Assembly: GCF_019219825.1 (NCBI RefSeq)
Contig: NZ_JAHUXH010000026.1
Span: 1 to 64,000 of the forward strand
Direction: 5' to 3'
Source: Streptomyces sp. TRM70350
GTDB taxonomy: Bacteria > Actinomycetota > Actinomycetes > Streptomycetales > Streptomycetaceae
DNA length: 64,000 bases
Part shown: positions 22,679 through 31,148 of the stretch, piece after piece
How positions within the stretch are numbered: the first letter of the stretch is position 1
Layout: each line of letters starts with the position of its first letter
The notes under the pieces: model-generated
What the model saw: the letters and a program-made list of their open reading frames with translations, nothing else
Told to the model about the DNA's origin: nothing
Database searches by the model: none
Translations under genes and position numbers: made by a program

Positions 22679-24184
22679 ATGGAGTCGGAGCAGATTCGTC
22701 GCTGGGAGTCGGGAGCACTGGCACACGCCGTGACGGATCCCTTCGGCCAGGGCCCGCTCCCCTGGCTGCGCGGCAGCGAGACATACTTCGACGACACCGG
22801 AAAGGTGGTCCCCTGGTACGTGGACCCGGCCCCCGGCGCCCAGCAGACGCAGCCCCCCGGCGCCACCACCCCGCGCGTCCCCGCCCCCCGCTCCGGCGGC
22901 CCCCGAGCCGCCGACGACGTACACCGCCAGATCAAGGGCTTCGTCTCCACCGGCGCGGTCGCCCCCGGCGAGGCCGTCGACTTCCACGTCACCGTCGACC
23001 CGCCCCAGGAATTCGCCGTCGACATCTACCGCATCGGCCACTACGGCGGCGACGGCGCGGCCAAGATCACCACCAGCCCCCGCCTCTCCGGCATCGTCCA
23101 GCCCCCACCGCTCACCGCCGACCGCACGGTCTCCTGCCACCACTGGTGGCTCTCCTGGCGCCTGCAGATCCCGTCGCACTGGACCGTCGGCGCGTACGTC
23201 GCCGTCCTCACCACCGCCGACGGCTACCGCTCCCACGTCCCGTTCACGGTCCGCGACGACCACCCGGCCGACCTGCTGCTGTTACTCCCGGACATCACCT
23301 GGCAGGCGTACAACCTCTATCCCGAGGACGGCCGCACCGGCGCGAGCCTCTACCACGCCTGGGACCAGAACGGGCGGCTGCTCGGCGAGGCCGACGCCGC
23401 GACGACCGTCTCCTTCGACCGGCCGTACGCGGGCGCGGGCCTGCCCCTGCACGTGGGCCACGCCTACGACTTCATCCGCTGGGTCGAGCGCTACGGCTAC
23501 GACCTCGCCTACGCCGACGCCCGCGACCTGCACGCCGGCCGCGTCGACCCCACCCGCTACCGGGGCCTGGTCTTCCCGGGCCACGACGAGTACTGGTCGG
23601 CGAACATGCGCCGCACGGTGGAGCTGGCCCGTGAGAACGGCACATCCCTCGTCTTCCTCTCCTCCAACACCTTGTACTGGCAGGTGGAGTTGGGCCCCTC
23701 CCCGTCCGGCACCCCGGACCGCCTCCTGACCTGCCGCAAGCGCAAGGGCCCGGGCAAGCCGGTGCTGTGGCGGGAGATCGACCGCCCGGAGCAGCAGCTG
23801 ATCGGCATCCAGTACCAGGGCCGGGTCCCCGAGCCGCACCCGCTGATCGTCCGTAACGCCGACCACTGGCTGTGGGAGGCGACCGGCGCGCACGAGGGCG
23901 ACGAGATCGCGGGCCTGGTCGCGGGCGAGGCCGACCGCTACTTCCCGCGCACCCCGCTCCCCGACCACGACGAGCGCATCCTGCTCGCGCACTCCCCCTA
24001 CACCGACAGCGAAGGCGTCCTCCGCCACCAGGAGACGTCCCTCTACCGCGCGCCCTCCGGCGCCCTGGTCTTCGCGGCCGGAACGTTCGCATGGTCCCCG
24101 GCCCTGGACCGCCCCGGCCACGTAGATGCCCGTATCCAGCGTGCCACCGCCAACCTCCTGGACCGCATCTGCAAACGCGACTGA
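22679..24184 (+). CDS. N,N-dimethylformamidase beta-subunit-like protein
   Basis: The 501-aa product starts at ATG 22679 after GGGAGGGGAAG. After a polar, Pro-rich first 80 residues, the sequence enters an Ig-like domain (VDFHVTVDPPQEFAVDIYRIG) and then the large domain with DITWQAYNLYPEDGRTGASLYHAW and VFPGHDEYWSANM, typical of the C-terminal domain of dimethylformamidase large subunits. Those enzymes use a mononuclear iron site; whether this protein hydrolyses an amide is unknown. No signal peptide is seen. It sits between purD and purC, and the gene itself suggests no link to purine synthesis. Confidence 0.78.
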   Translation: MESEQIRRWESGALAHAVTDPFGQGPLPWLRGSETYFDDTGKVVPWYVDPAPGAQQTQPPGATTPRVPAPRSGGPRAADDVHRQIKGFVSTGAVAPGEAVDFHVTVDPPQEFAVDIYRIGHYGGDGAAKITTSPRLSGIVQPPPLTADRTVSCHHWWLSWRLQIPSHWTVGAYVAVLTTADGYRSHVPFTVRDDHPADLLLLLPDITWQAYNLYPEDGRTGASLYHAWDQNGRLLGEADAATTVSFDRPYAGAGLPLHVGHAYDFIRWVERYGYDLAYADARDLHAGRVDPTRYRGLVFPGHDEYWSANMRRTVELARENGTSLVFLSSNTLYWQVELGPSPSGTPDRLLTCRKRKGPGKPVLWREIDRPEQQLIGIQYQGRVPEPHPLIVRNADHWLWEATGAHEGDEIAGLVAGEADRYFPRTPLPDHDERILLAHSPYTDSEGVLRHQETSLYRAPSGALVFAAGTFAWSPALDRPGHVDARIQRATANLLDRICKRD

Positions 24185-24269
24185 CGGCCCGCCCGGCCGA
24201 CCCACTGTCCTTGATCACTCCCTGGTACGGGAGAATCGACTCACTTGGACAGAACCACGGGGAGGAACC

Positions 24270-25169
24270 GTGTCCGGATTCGTCGAAAAGCCCGAGCCGA
24301 CCGAGGTTCCGGGCCTGGTGCATCTGCACACCGGCAAGGTGCGCGACCTGTACCAGAACGAGGCGGGCGACCTCGTGATGGTCGCCAGCGACCGTATCTC
24401 CGCCTACGACTGGGTGCTGCCGACCGAGATCCCCGACAAGGGCCGTGTCCTCACCCAGCTCTCCCTGTGGTGGTTCGACCAGCTCGCCGACCTGGTTCCC
24501 GGCCACGTCGTGAGCACCGACCTCCCGGACAACGCCCCCGCCGACTGGGCGGGCCGCACCCTGGTCTGCAAGTCGCTGCGCATGGTGCCCGTGGAGTGCG
24601 TGGCCCGCGGCTATCTCACCGGCTCCGGCCTCGTCGAGTACAACGAGTCGCGTACGGTCTGCGGCCTCGCTCTCCCCGAAGGCCTCGTCGACGGCTCCGA
24701 GCTCCCCGCCCCGATCTTCACCCCGGCCACCAAGGCCGAGGTCGGCGAGCACGACGAGAACGTCTCCTACGAGGAGGTGGCCCGCCAGGTCGGCGTCGAC
24801 ACCGCCGCCCAGCTGCGCCAGGCCACCCTCGCCATCTACTCCCGCGCCCGCGACATCGCCCGCGACCGGGGGATCATCCTGGCGGACACGAAGTTCGAGT
24901 TCGGCTTCGACGGCGACACCCTGGTCCTCGCCGACGAGGTCCTCACCCCGGACTCCTCCCGCTTCTGGCCGGCCGACCAGTGGCAGCCGGGCCGCGCGCA
25001 GCCGTCGTACGACAAGCAGTACGTCCGTGACTGGCTGACCTCCCCCGAGTCCGGCTGGGACCGCAGCAGCGAACAGCCCCCGCCCGCGCTGCCACAGCAG
25101 GTCGTGGCCGCGACCCGCGCCAAGTACGTGGAGGCGTACGAGCGCCTGACAGGCACCCGCTGGTCGTAA
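24270..25169 (+). CDS. purC: Phosphoribosylaminoimidazole-succinocarboxamide synthase
   Basis: The 299-aa product starts at GTG 24270 after GGGGAGG. Conserved features are HTGKVRDLY (about 18-26), ASDRISAYDW, the CVARGYLTGSG motif and DTKFEFGFD near residue 210. The enzyme condenses CAIR with aspartate using ATP. The length is that of the long (about 290-300 aa) form seen in actinobacteria and yeast. Its downstream region carries 40-bp tandem repeats, then a tRNA. Confidence 0.96.
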   Translation: MSGFVEKPEPTEVPGLVHLHTGKVRDLYQNEAGDLVMVASDRISAYDWVLPTEIPDKGRVLTQLSLWWFDQLADLVPGHVVSTDLPDNAPADWAGRTLVCKSLRMVPVECVARGYLTGSGLVEYNESRTVCGLALPEGLVDGSELPAPIFTPATKAEVGEHDENVSYEEVARQVGVDTAAQLRQATLAIYSRARDIARDRGIILADTKFEFGFDGDTLVLADEVLTPDSSRFWPADQWQPGRAQPSYDKQYVRDWLTSPESGWDRSSEQPPPALPQQVVAATRAKYVEAYERLTGTRWS

Positions 25170-25173
25170 GCGA

Positions 25174-25333
25174 CGGGCAGCCCCCGGGCTGAAGGGAAAG
25201 CTCCCGGCCGGGTCGGGCAGCCCCTGGGCCGATGGGAAAGCTCCCGGCCGGGTCGGGCAGCCCCCGGGCCGATGGAAAAGCTCCCGGCCGGGTCGGGCAG
25301 CCCCCGGCCCGATGGGAAAGCCTCCGGCCCGAG
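25174..25333. repeat. 40-bp tandem repeats downstream of purC
   Basis: Four units begin at 25174, 25214, 25254 and 25294 with exact 40-bp period, each CGGGCAGCCCC...GGGCCGATGG...GAAAGCTCCCGGCCGGGT; the last diverges and shorter relics (GAAGCCCCCGGCCCGAACG) follow to about 25400. Each unit contains CCGGG/CCCGG pairs that can form hairpins. It may terminate purC transcription, but looks like a minisatellite. Confidence 0.85.
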
Positions 25334-25410
25334 GAGAAACCCCGGAGCCGAACGAAAGCCCCCGGCCCGAACGAAAAAGCCCCCCAGCCGAAACCGGGAG
25401 GCTCATACAG

Positions 25411-25483
25411 AGCGGACGACGAGGCTCGAACTCGCGACCTCAACCTTGGCAAGGTTGCGCTCTACCAACTGAGCTACGTCCGC
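25411..25483 (-). tRNA. tRNA-Gly(GCC), first copy
   Basis: The 73-nt cloverleaf has acceptor GCGGACG/CGTCCGC, D arm AGCTCAGTTGGTAGAGC, anticodon loop TTGCCAA and T loop TTCGAGC. It is identical to the copy at 29229-29301. Confidence 0.95.
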
Positions 25484-25506
25484 AGTGCGCCGGGGCGCGA
25501 CAGCAA

Positions 25507-26115
25507 CTATACCCAACCTCGCTCGCGAGCGAGACGCACAGCCGCATGCCGATTCTCCACCCCGAGCTTCGACACGGCCGACGACAGGTAGTTCCGCACG
25601 GTCCCCTGGGACAGCGCGGCCCGCTCGGCGATCTCGGCGACGGGCGCCCCGTCGGCGGCCAGCTCCAGCACCTCGGCCTCCCGCGCGGTGAGCGGGGAGT
25701 CCCCGGCGGAGATGGCGTCGGCGGCCAACTCCGGGTCGACGTACCGGTTCCCGGCATGGACGGTACGAATGATCTCCGCGAGCCGCTGCGCGCTGACCGT
25801 CTTCGGCACGAACCCCCGCACGCCCGCAGCCAGCGCCCGCTTCAGGTGCCCCGGCCGGCCGTGGCTGGTGACGATCAGCACCTGGCAGCCGGGCAGCTCG
25901 GCCCGCAGCGCTGTGGCGACCTTCACACCGTCGGCGCCCGGCATCTGGAGATCCAGCACCGCCACATCGGGCTCGTGCGCCCGGGCCATCGCCAGCGCCT
26001 CCGGCCCGCTCGCCGCCTCGGCGACCACGATGAGGTCGTCCTCCAGCGCCAACAGGGCGGCCAGCGCACCCCGGATGAGATGCTCGTCGTCGGCGAGCAG
26101 CACGCGCACCGTCAC
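25507..26115 (-). CDS. NarL/LuxR-family response regulator
   Basis: The 202-aa product starts at GTG 26115, overlapping the end of the kinase gene by four bases. The receiver domain has the acidic pair DDE (9-11), phosphoacceptor D54 in VAVLDLQMPG, the S/T switch VTSHG and K in FVPKTV. The output domain (about 138-200) is a LuxR helix-turn-helix: LTAREAEVLELAADG and LSQGTVRNYLSSAVSKLG. It resembles DesR-type regulators paired with membrane kinases. It is last in a four-gene operon with an ABC transporter, whose expression it probably controls. Confidence 0.92.
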   Translation of the reverse strand: MTVRVLLADDEHLIRGALAALLALEDDLIVVAEAASGPEALAMARAHEPDVAVLDLQMPGADGVKVATALRAELPGCQVLIVTSHGRPGHLKRALAAGVRGFVPKTVSAQRLAEIIRTVHAGNRYVDPELAADAISAGDSPLTAREAEVLELAADGAPVAEIAERAALSQGTVRNYLSSAVSKLGVENRHAAVRLARERGWV

Positions 26116-27341
26116 GAGGCCACCTCACGCACAGCGGCAGTCAACGGCACCTCCGCCACCACCCGGAACACACCCTGTCCGACCGGCCCGGCCTCCAGCG
26201 TTCCCTCCACGGCGGCCAACCGCTCCCGCAGCCCGGCAAGACCCGACCCCCCTCCCGCACCACTGGCCCCGGAAGCACCGTTGTTCTCCACCGTCAACAC
26301 CACTCGCCCCTCAGCGACCCTGAGCCCCACGACACACAGCCCGGCATCCCCGTGCCGCAGCACATTGGTGGTGGCCTCGCGCACCACCCAGCCCAGCGTC
26401 GACTGCACCTCACCCGGCAGCCCGGCGGCCGCGCCCTCCCCGGACACCTCGCAGGCGATCCCGGCCGCCATCAGCACCCCTTGCGCCCCGGCGAGTTCGG
26501 CACCGAGGTCGGCCTCCCGGTAACCCCGTACGACATCCCGTACCTCCCGCTGCGACTCCTGCGCGATGCGCTGCACCTCGATCATCTGGTCCACGGCCTC
26601 GGCCCGCCCGCGCCGCGCCAACTGCACGGCCAGCTCGCTCTTCAGGGCGATCACGGCGAGGTTGCGCCCCATCACGTCGTGCATGTCCCGCCCGAACCGC
26701 AGCCGTTCCTCCGCGACGGCCAGCCGCGCCCGGGTCTCACGGGCGGTGTCGAGTTCGTAGACGGCGTTGAGCAGCCAGACGGAGAAGACGGAGGTGAAGG
26801 CGAAGAAGCCCATGGCGAACAGCACCGCCAGCGCCATGGCCAGCGCCGCCACGGCGGGGTCGCCCAGCGCGAAGGCCACCAGGCCGGTGCCCGCCGACAA
26901 GCCGAGCACCAGCCCCAGCACCCGGCGCCGACTGCGGATGCCGATCGTGATCGCCCCGACGCCGAAGGCCAGCAGACCGGCCAACAGCGTGCTCAGGGCG
27001 TTCCTGGCGTCATCGCCGGCCAGCCCACGGTCGACGAACACGAGCACGGTGACTGCGAACAGCGCGCTGACCGCCCCGAGCGCCCCCATCAGCCGCAGGG
27101 GCTGCGGGCGTACACCACGCGTCCAGTCCAGCGCCCGGGCAGCGACCACCGCGGCGAACAGGGCGTGCCCGCACACCAGCAGAAACAGCCAGACCGCGTG
27201 CGGCAGCCGCCCCTGACCGAGGACCGGGAGACCGAACAGCCCGACCTCGATCAGCGCGAAGAAGTGGAACGACCACCGCGTGTACGTCTCCACCTTCGCC
27301 GGCGTGCTCTTCTTGCGCCACCAGCTCCCCGGCCCGGACAC
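26112..27341 (-). CDS. Sensor histidine kinase, DesK/NarX type
   Basis: The 409-aa product uses GTG 27341, with GGAGGGG about ten bases upstream. Five or six hydrophobic segments lie in residues 20-180 (FHFFALIEVGLFGLPVL, LLAGLLAFGVGAITIG). The HisKA_3 dimerisation helix holds the phosphorylated histidine in DMHDVMGRNLAVIALK, and the ATPase domain has VREATTNVLRHG and GLAGLRERL. The Pro/Ala-free short extracytoplasmic loops suggest sensing within the membrane. Starts 20 bp after the permease stop and overlaps the regulator gene. Upstream in-frame extension would cross the permease gene and is rejected. Confidence 0.9.
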   Translation of the reverse strand: MSGPGSWWRKKSTPAKVETYTRWSFHFFALIEVGLFGLPVLGQGRLPHAVWLFLLVCGHALFAAVVAARALDWTRGVRPQPLRLMGALGAVSALFAVTVLVFVDRGLAGDDARNALSTLLAGLLAFGVGAITIGIRSRRRVLGLVLGLSAGTGLVAFALGDPAVAALAMALAVLFAMGFFAFTSVFSVWLLNAVYELDTARETRARLAVAEERLRFGRDMHDVMGRNLAVIALKSELAVQLARRGRAEAVDQMIEVQRIAQESQREVRDVVRGYREADLGAELAGAQGVLMAAGIACEVSGEGAAAGLPGEVQSTLGWVVREATTNVLRHGDAGLCVVGLRVAEGRVVLTVENNGASGASGAGGGSGLAGLRERLAAVEGTLEAGPVGQGVFRVVAEVPLTAAVREVAS

Positions 27342-27361
27342 CTGCCCGCCACTCCCCTCCG

Positions 27362-28126
27362 TCAGCGCCGCGGCTCCCACCGGAACCACCGCCGTACAGC
27401 AAACACGGCGACGACAGTCCAGGCCAGTGCCACCGCCACGGCACCCAGCGCCTCGGACACCGGCAGATCCCCGGTCCACGCGCCGCGCACCAGCGTGATG
27501 GCGGGCGTCAGCGGCAGCAGCTCGCACACCGAGGCCAGCCGGTCGGGCAGCAGTTCCAGCGGGACGACCATGCCCGAGCCGAGCATGGACACGAACATCA
27601 CCGGCAGACTGGTCACCTGGGCACTCTCCGCCGTCCTGGTGAACGCGGCCGTGACCGCCGCCAGCGCCCCGCACAGCCCGAGCCCCAACAGCACACCGGC
27701 CACCGCGAGATGTGGAGCGGGCGGCGCCCCGAGGTCCATCAGGACCGTGCAGCCGGCCGCGAGCAGCAGGCACTGCACCAGCCCGATCCCGGAGGCCGGC
27801 AGCGCCGCCCCGACGAGGATCTCCCCGTCCCGCACCTCACCGGTGCGCAACCGCTTCAGCACCAGCTCCTCGCGCCGCACCACATACACATTGGTGAGCG
27901 CCGCGTAGACCGCGAAGAGCAGCGAGAACCCGATCGCGGCGGGCAGCAGCACGGTCCCGACCGTGAGACCGGCGTCCGCCAGATCCATCCCGACGATCGC
28001 GGACCGCACGCTCAGTGGCAGCAGAAGCGGTACGAGCACCGCAGTGACGAGCGTCGCCCGGCTGCGCCCCAGCAGGGTCAGCTCCGCCCGCGCGAGGGCG
28101 TTCATGCGTCCGGTGACCGTGGTCAT
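27362..28126 (-). CDS. ABC-2 type transporter permease
   Basis: The 254-aa product starts at ATG 28126, overlapping the stop of the ATPase gene (ATGA). Six hydrophobic segments are visible, e.g. ATLVTAVLVPLLLPLSV, LLPAAIGFSLLFAVYAAL and LAWTVVAVFAVRRWF near the end. Such half permeases dimerise with the ATPase encoded upstream and export drugs, lipids or peptides. With the kinase-regulator pair downstream it forms a sense-and-export operon, similar to LiaRS/DesKR-linked exporters. Confidence 0.9.
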   Translation of the reverse strand: MTTVTGRMNALARAELTLLGRSRATLVTAVLVPLLLPLSVRSAIVGMDLADAGLTVGTVLLPAAIGFSLLFAVYAALTNVYVVRREELVLKRLRTGEVRDGEILVGAALPASGIGLVQCLLLAAGCTVLMDLGAPPAPHLAVAGVLLGLGLCGALAAVTAAFTRTAESAQVTSLPVMFVSMLGSGMVVPLELLPDRLASVCELLPLTPAITLVRGAWTGDLPVSEALGAVAVALAWTVVAVFAVRRWFRWEPRR

Positions 28127-29082
28127 ACGGCCGCCACCTCCTCCTTCCGGTCAGCGGACATCCGCCCCGCGATCTGCAGGAACGCCTCCTCCAGCGAGGC
28201 CGACCGCACATCCAGCCTGCGCAGTTCGACCCCTGCTCCCCGGGCCCACACCAGCAACTCGGTGGCCGTCCGCTGCACCTCGTGCGTCCGCAGCCGTACG
28301 ACCCGCCCGTCCACCTCGTGTCCGACGACCCCCAGCTCGCTCAGGGACGGCAGATCCCCGAGGAAGTAGCCCTCGGGGAGCTCGAAGGAGATCCGGGCCG
28401 GCTGGGATGCCGTCACCTCGGCGGGTGTCCCGGCCGCGGCGATGCGTCCCTCGTGCAGGATCGCCAGCCGGTCGGCCAGCCCCTCGGCCTCCTCCAGGTA
28501 GTGGGTGGTCAGTAGCACCGTCGTCCCGGTGTCCCGCAGCCGCCGGACCAACTCCCAGGTGTCCCGCCGACCTTCGGCGTCCAGCCCGGTCGTCGGCTCG
28601 TCCAGGAACAGCACCTCGGGCTTGCCGAGCAGCGCGAGCGCCAGATCCAGCCGCCGCCGTTCGCCCCCGGACAACTGCTTCACCCGGACGCCGGACCGCT
28701 TGCCGAGCCCGACCAGCTCCAGCGCCTCGTCCACAGGTCGCGCCCCGCTCGTACAGCCCGCCCACATCCGGACCGTCTCCCCGACGGTCAGCTCCGACGG
28801 AAAGCCGCCCTCCTGCAGCATCACCCCGGTCCGTGGCCGTACGGCGGCCCGCTCGGCGTAGGGATCGTGGCCCAGCACCCGCACCCGGCCCCCGGCCGGT
28901 GCCGCGAGGCCCTCCAGCAGTTCGACGGTGGAGGTCTTGCCCGCCCCGTTGGTGCCCAGCAGCGCGAAGACCTCGGCATGTTTCACGTGGAACGTGATCC
29001 CGCGCACCGCCTCGAACCCGCCCCCGTACACACGCCTCAGGTCGGTGACCTCGATCACGTGCTCGTGTTCGTCCGTGTTCAT
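28123..29082 (-). CDS. ABC transporter ATP-binding protein
   Basis: The 319-aa product starts at ATG 29082. Walker A is GTNGAGKTST (about 43-52), the signature LSGGERRRLDLALAL, Walker B VLFLDEPTTGLD, then the H-loop LLTTHYLEEAE. The C-terminal 90 residues form the DUF4162-type extension typical of drug-exporter ATPases. First gene of the operon ATPase-permease-kinase-regulator, each overlapping or nearly touching the next. Its coding sequence contains a parS-like palindrome (28979-28993). Confidence 0.93.
   Translation of the reverse strand: MNTDEHEHVIEVTDLRRVYGGGFEAVRGITFHVKHAEVFALLGTNGAGKTSTVELLEGLAAPAGGRVRVLGHDPYAERAAVRPRTGVMLQEGGFPSELTVGETVRMWAGCTSGARPVDEALELVGLGKRSGVRVKQLSGGERRRLDLALALLGKPEVLFLDEPTTGLDAEGRRDTWELVRRLRDTGTTVLLTTHYLEEAEGLADRLAILHEGRIAAAGTPAEVTASQPARISFELPEGYFLGDLPSLSELGVVGHEVDGRVVRLRTHEVQRTATELLVWARGAGVELRRLDVRSASLEEAFLQIAGRMSADRKEEVAAV
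28979..28993. promoter_or_regulatory. parS-like site inside the ABC ATPase gene
   Basis: TGTTTCACGTGGAAC differs by one base from the consensus GTTTCACGTGAAAC bound by ParB in Streptomyces, where parS sites are spread around oriC and can lie in genes. The reading VKHAE is not required by the ATPase fold. Confidence 0.55.
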
Positions 29083-29192
29083 GGCTTCAGCATCCCGGCG
29101 GCGGAAACCCGGGAGCAGTGCGCGGTGTCATCACTGCACATGACAAATGTCAGAAGGCATAGAGGAGTTCGGGGTACACGGGGAACACGTCA

Positions 29193-29221
29193 AAAGCCCC
29201 GGTCGATGACCGGGGCCTTTC
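29193..29221 (-). terminator. Terminator downstream of tRNA-Gly
   Basis: AAAGCCCCGGTC pairs with GACCGGGGCCTTT; in minus-strand direction it ends in a TTTT-like run. It lies just beyond the tRNA-Gly genes and before the ABC operon. Confidence 0.65.
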
Positions 29222-29228
29222 ACAATGG

Positions 29229-29301
29229 AGCGGACGACGAGGCTCGAACTCGCGACCTCAACCTTGGCAAGGTTGCGCTCTACCAACTGAGCTACGTCCG
29301 C
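29229..29301 (-). tRNA. tRNA-Gly(GCC), second copy
   Basis: The 73-nt sequence is identical to the tRNA-Gly at 25411-25483. It lies about 80 bp downstream of tRNA-Gly(TCC) on the same strand. Confidence 0.95.
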
Positions 29302-29382
29302 ATTGCTCCCGATCAGCTTTCACTGACCGGTGCGAGCACCAGCCTACCTGATCCACAAGAGTGGTTGGTACGACGATGCTGG

Positions 29383-29454
29383 AGCGGGTGACAGGAATCG
29401 CACACTGCGCCTTCCCCCTGGAAGGGGGATGTTCTACTACTGAACTACACCCGC
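29383..29454 (-). tRNA. tRNA-Gly(TCC)
   Basis: The 72-nt gene has acceptor GCGGGTG/CACCCGC, anticodon loop CTTCCAG (TCC) and T loop GCGATTC-like GATTC. It is probably cotranscribed with the tRNA-Gly(GCC) downstream. Confidence 0.92.
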
Positions 29455-29578
29455 ATAACTCCGTGAGCTGGGCTTTTCCGGCCCCGCCCCTCGGCGTGCT
29501 CCAGACTCTAGCTGATCACCTGGGGTGCTGTGCAAGTCGGTTGCTCCGAGGGGCGCGTGAGCGGCCGTCGAGCGCGGC

Positions 29579-29896
29579 TCACTGGGCCGCGGCGAACGCC
29601 TCGTAGACCTTCTTCGGGATGCGGCCCCGCGCGGGGACGTCCATCTTGTTGGCCTGCGCCCAGGCCCGTACGGCCGCCGGGTCGGGGGCGACCTCCGTCT
29701 GCCGGTAGGCCTTGCCCGACTTCGACCGCTTGCGGCCGGCCTCCACGTAGGGCGCGAGCGCCTTACGCAGTTTCCTGGCATTGGCTTCATTCAGGTCGAT
29801 CTCGTACGACTTGCCGTCGAGTCCGAAGGCGATCGTTTCCGCCGCTTCCGAGCCGTCGATGTCGTCAAAGAGAGTGACCACGACCTTCTGCGCCAC
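29579..29896 (-). CDS. lsrL: Lsr2-family nucleoid-associated protein (LsrL)
   Basis: The 105-aa product starts at GTG 29896. The N-terminal dimerisation region begins MAQKVVVTLFDDIDGSEAAE with FGLDGKSYEIDLN. The C-terminal DNA-binding domain holds the AT-hook-like core PARGRIPKKV, matching the RGR motif that inserts in the minor groove. Lsr2 proteins silence AT-rich foreign DNA in actinobacteria. Streptomyces carries two paralogues, and the one beside purS is LsrL. It is divergent from purSQL across a 311-bp region. Confidence 0.9.
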   Translation of the reverse strand: MAQKVVVTLFDDIDGSEAAETIAFGLDGKSYEIDLNEANARKLRKALAPYVEAGRKRSKSGKAYRQTEVAPDPAAVRAWAQANKMDVPARGRIPKKVYEAFAAAQ

Positions 29897-30207
29897 GAAT
29901 ATCGGTCCCTTCGTACGGCCGTCTATCCAGCTCAGCTGCGACGACGTGCCGAGTGTCGGCTATTTGCCAATTCATTTGTACAGTGCCCGGCAAAGCATTG
30001 TGAAGCCCGACTAAATCTCTCCGCGTGTCCCAACGCAATAGCTCTCGCGGGTGGATCTCGGATCTTTCCTGGAACTTTTCGTGAACACGCGCATGCCGAT
30101 GCCTGACCGTGACCATCGATCCGTAGCTTCCTACAACTCTACCCGCGTAGAAATTTTGTGCGGGTAGTCTGAAGGAACCTGCTCAGCACCACACACCGGG
30201 AGTGCCA
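29897..30207. other. Divergent lsrL-purS regulatory region
   Basis: This is more AT-rich than its surroundings (for example AATTCATTTGTACAG near 29968). It contains the inverted repeat at 30139-30167 near purS. No gene is supported. Confidence 0.5.
30139..30167. promoter_or_regulatory. Inverted repeat at the purSQL promoter
   Basis: CTACCCGC and GCGGGTAG form a perfect 8-bp inverted repeat with a 13-nt AT-rich spacer. TAGTCT (30165-30170) overlaps the right arm and could be the -10 box, so the repeat would cover the promoter. It is an operator candidate. Confidence 0.5.
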
Positions 30208-30471
30208 GTGGCACGCGTCGTAGTCGACGTCATGCTCAAGCCGGAGATCCTCGACCCCCAGGGCCAGGCGGTGCAGCGCGCACTGCCGCGCCTCGGTTTC
30301 GACGGCATCTCCGACGTACGTCAGGGAAAGCGATTCGAACTGGAAGTGGACGGACCGGTCGACGAGGCCGCGCTCGCCCGCATCCACGAGCTCGCGGAAT
30401 CCTTCCTCGCCAACACCGTGATCGAGGACTTCACCGTCAAGGTGGAGGAAGTCGCGGAGGCCGTGAAGTGA
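30208..30471 (+). CDS. purS: FGAM synthase subunit PurS
   Basis: The 87-aa product starts at GTG 30208, which has GGGAG five to six bases upstream; a GTG at 30202 overlaps that signal. The sequence VARVVVDVMLKPEILDPQGQ and FDGISDVRQGKRFEL is typical. PurS dimers bridge PurQ and PurL in the small-PurL type FGAM synthase complex, probably channelling ammonia. Its stop overlaps the purQ start by four bases (GTGA), so purS-purQ-purL is a tightly coupled operon. Confidence 0.95.
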   Translation: MARVVVDVMLKPEILDPQGQAVQRALPRLGFDGISDVRQGKRFELEVDGPVDEAALARIHELAESFLANTVIEDFTVKVEEVAEAVK

Positions 30472-31148
30472 CCGCTCGTATTGGCGTCGTCACTTTCCCG
30501 GGCAGCCTCGACGACCGGGACACGCAGCGCGCGATCCGCCTCGCCGGCGCCGAACCCGTCGCCCTGTGGCACAAGGACAAGGACCTCAGGCAGGTCGACG
30601 CGGTGGTGCTGTGCGGTGGCTTCTCCTACGGCGACTATCTGCGCGCCGGTGCCATCGCCCGCTTCTCGCCGGTGATGGAGCCCCTCATCGAGCAGGCGAA
30701 GGCCGGACTGCCGGTCCTCGGCATCTGCAACGGCTTCCAGATCCTCACCGAGGCCCATCTGCTGCCCGGCGCGATGCTCGGCAACGACCACCTGCACTTC
30801 ATCTGCCGCGACCAAAAGCTCCGGGTGGAGAGCGCGAACACCGCCTTCACCAGCGACTTCGTCGCCGGCCAGGAGATCCACATCCCGCTGAAGAACATGG
30901 ACGGGCGGTACGTCGCCGACGCGCGCACCCTGGACATGCTGGAGGCGGAGGGCCGGGTCGTCTTCCGCTACCTCGACTTCAACCCGAACGGTTCGCTGCG
31001 GGACATCGCCGGCATCACCAACGAGGCCGGAAACGTCGTAGGCCTGATGCCGCACCCGGAGCACGCCGTGGAGCCGATCATCGGCACCGGCCGCACCGAC
31101 GGTCTCCCCTTCTTCACCTCGATCATCAAGAAGCTGGTGGGCGCATGA
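30468..31148 (+). CDS. purQ: FGAM synthase glutaminase subunit PurQ
   Basis: The 226-aa product starts at GTG 30468. It is a class I glutamine amidotransferase: nucleophile Cys in PVLGICNGFQ (about residue 87) and the His/Glu pair in PHPEHAVEP near residue 196. It releases ammonia from glutamine for PurL. It overlaps purS and purL by 4 bp each. Confidence 0.97.
   Translation: MTARIGVVTFPGSLDDRDTQRAIRLAGAEPVALWHKDKDLRQVDAVVLCGGFSYGDYLRAGAIARFSPVMEPLIEQAKAGLPVLGICNGFQILTEAHLLPGAMLGNDHLHFICRDQKLRVESANTAFTSDFVAGQEIHIPLKNMDGRYVADARTLDMLEAEGRVVFRYLDFNPNGSLRDIAGITNEAGNVVGLMPHPEHAVEPIIGTGRTDGLPFFTSIIKKLVGA

Noticed and set aside
25174..25333. Tandem repeats as coding sequence
   Set aside because: Translated frames show only repeat-derived Pro/Gly/Lys-rich peptides without a ribosome binding site, running into the tRNA gene.
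26112..27773. Histidine kinase with a 553-aa frame
   Set aside because: The N-terminal extension overlaps the permease gene and lacks kinase features; GTG 27341 is preferred.
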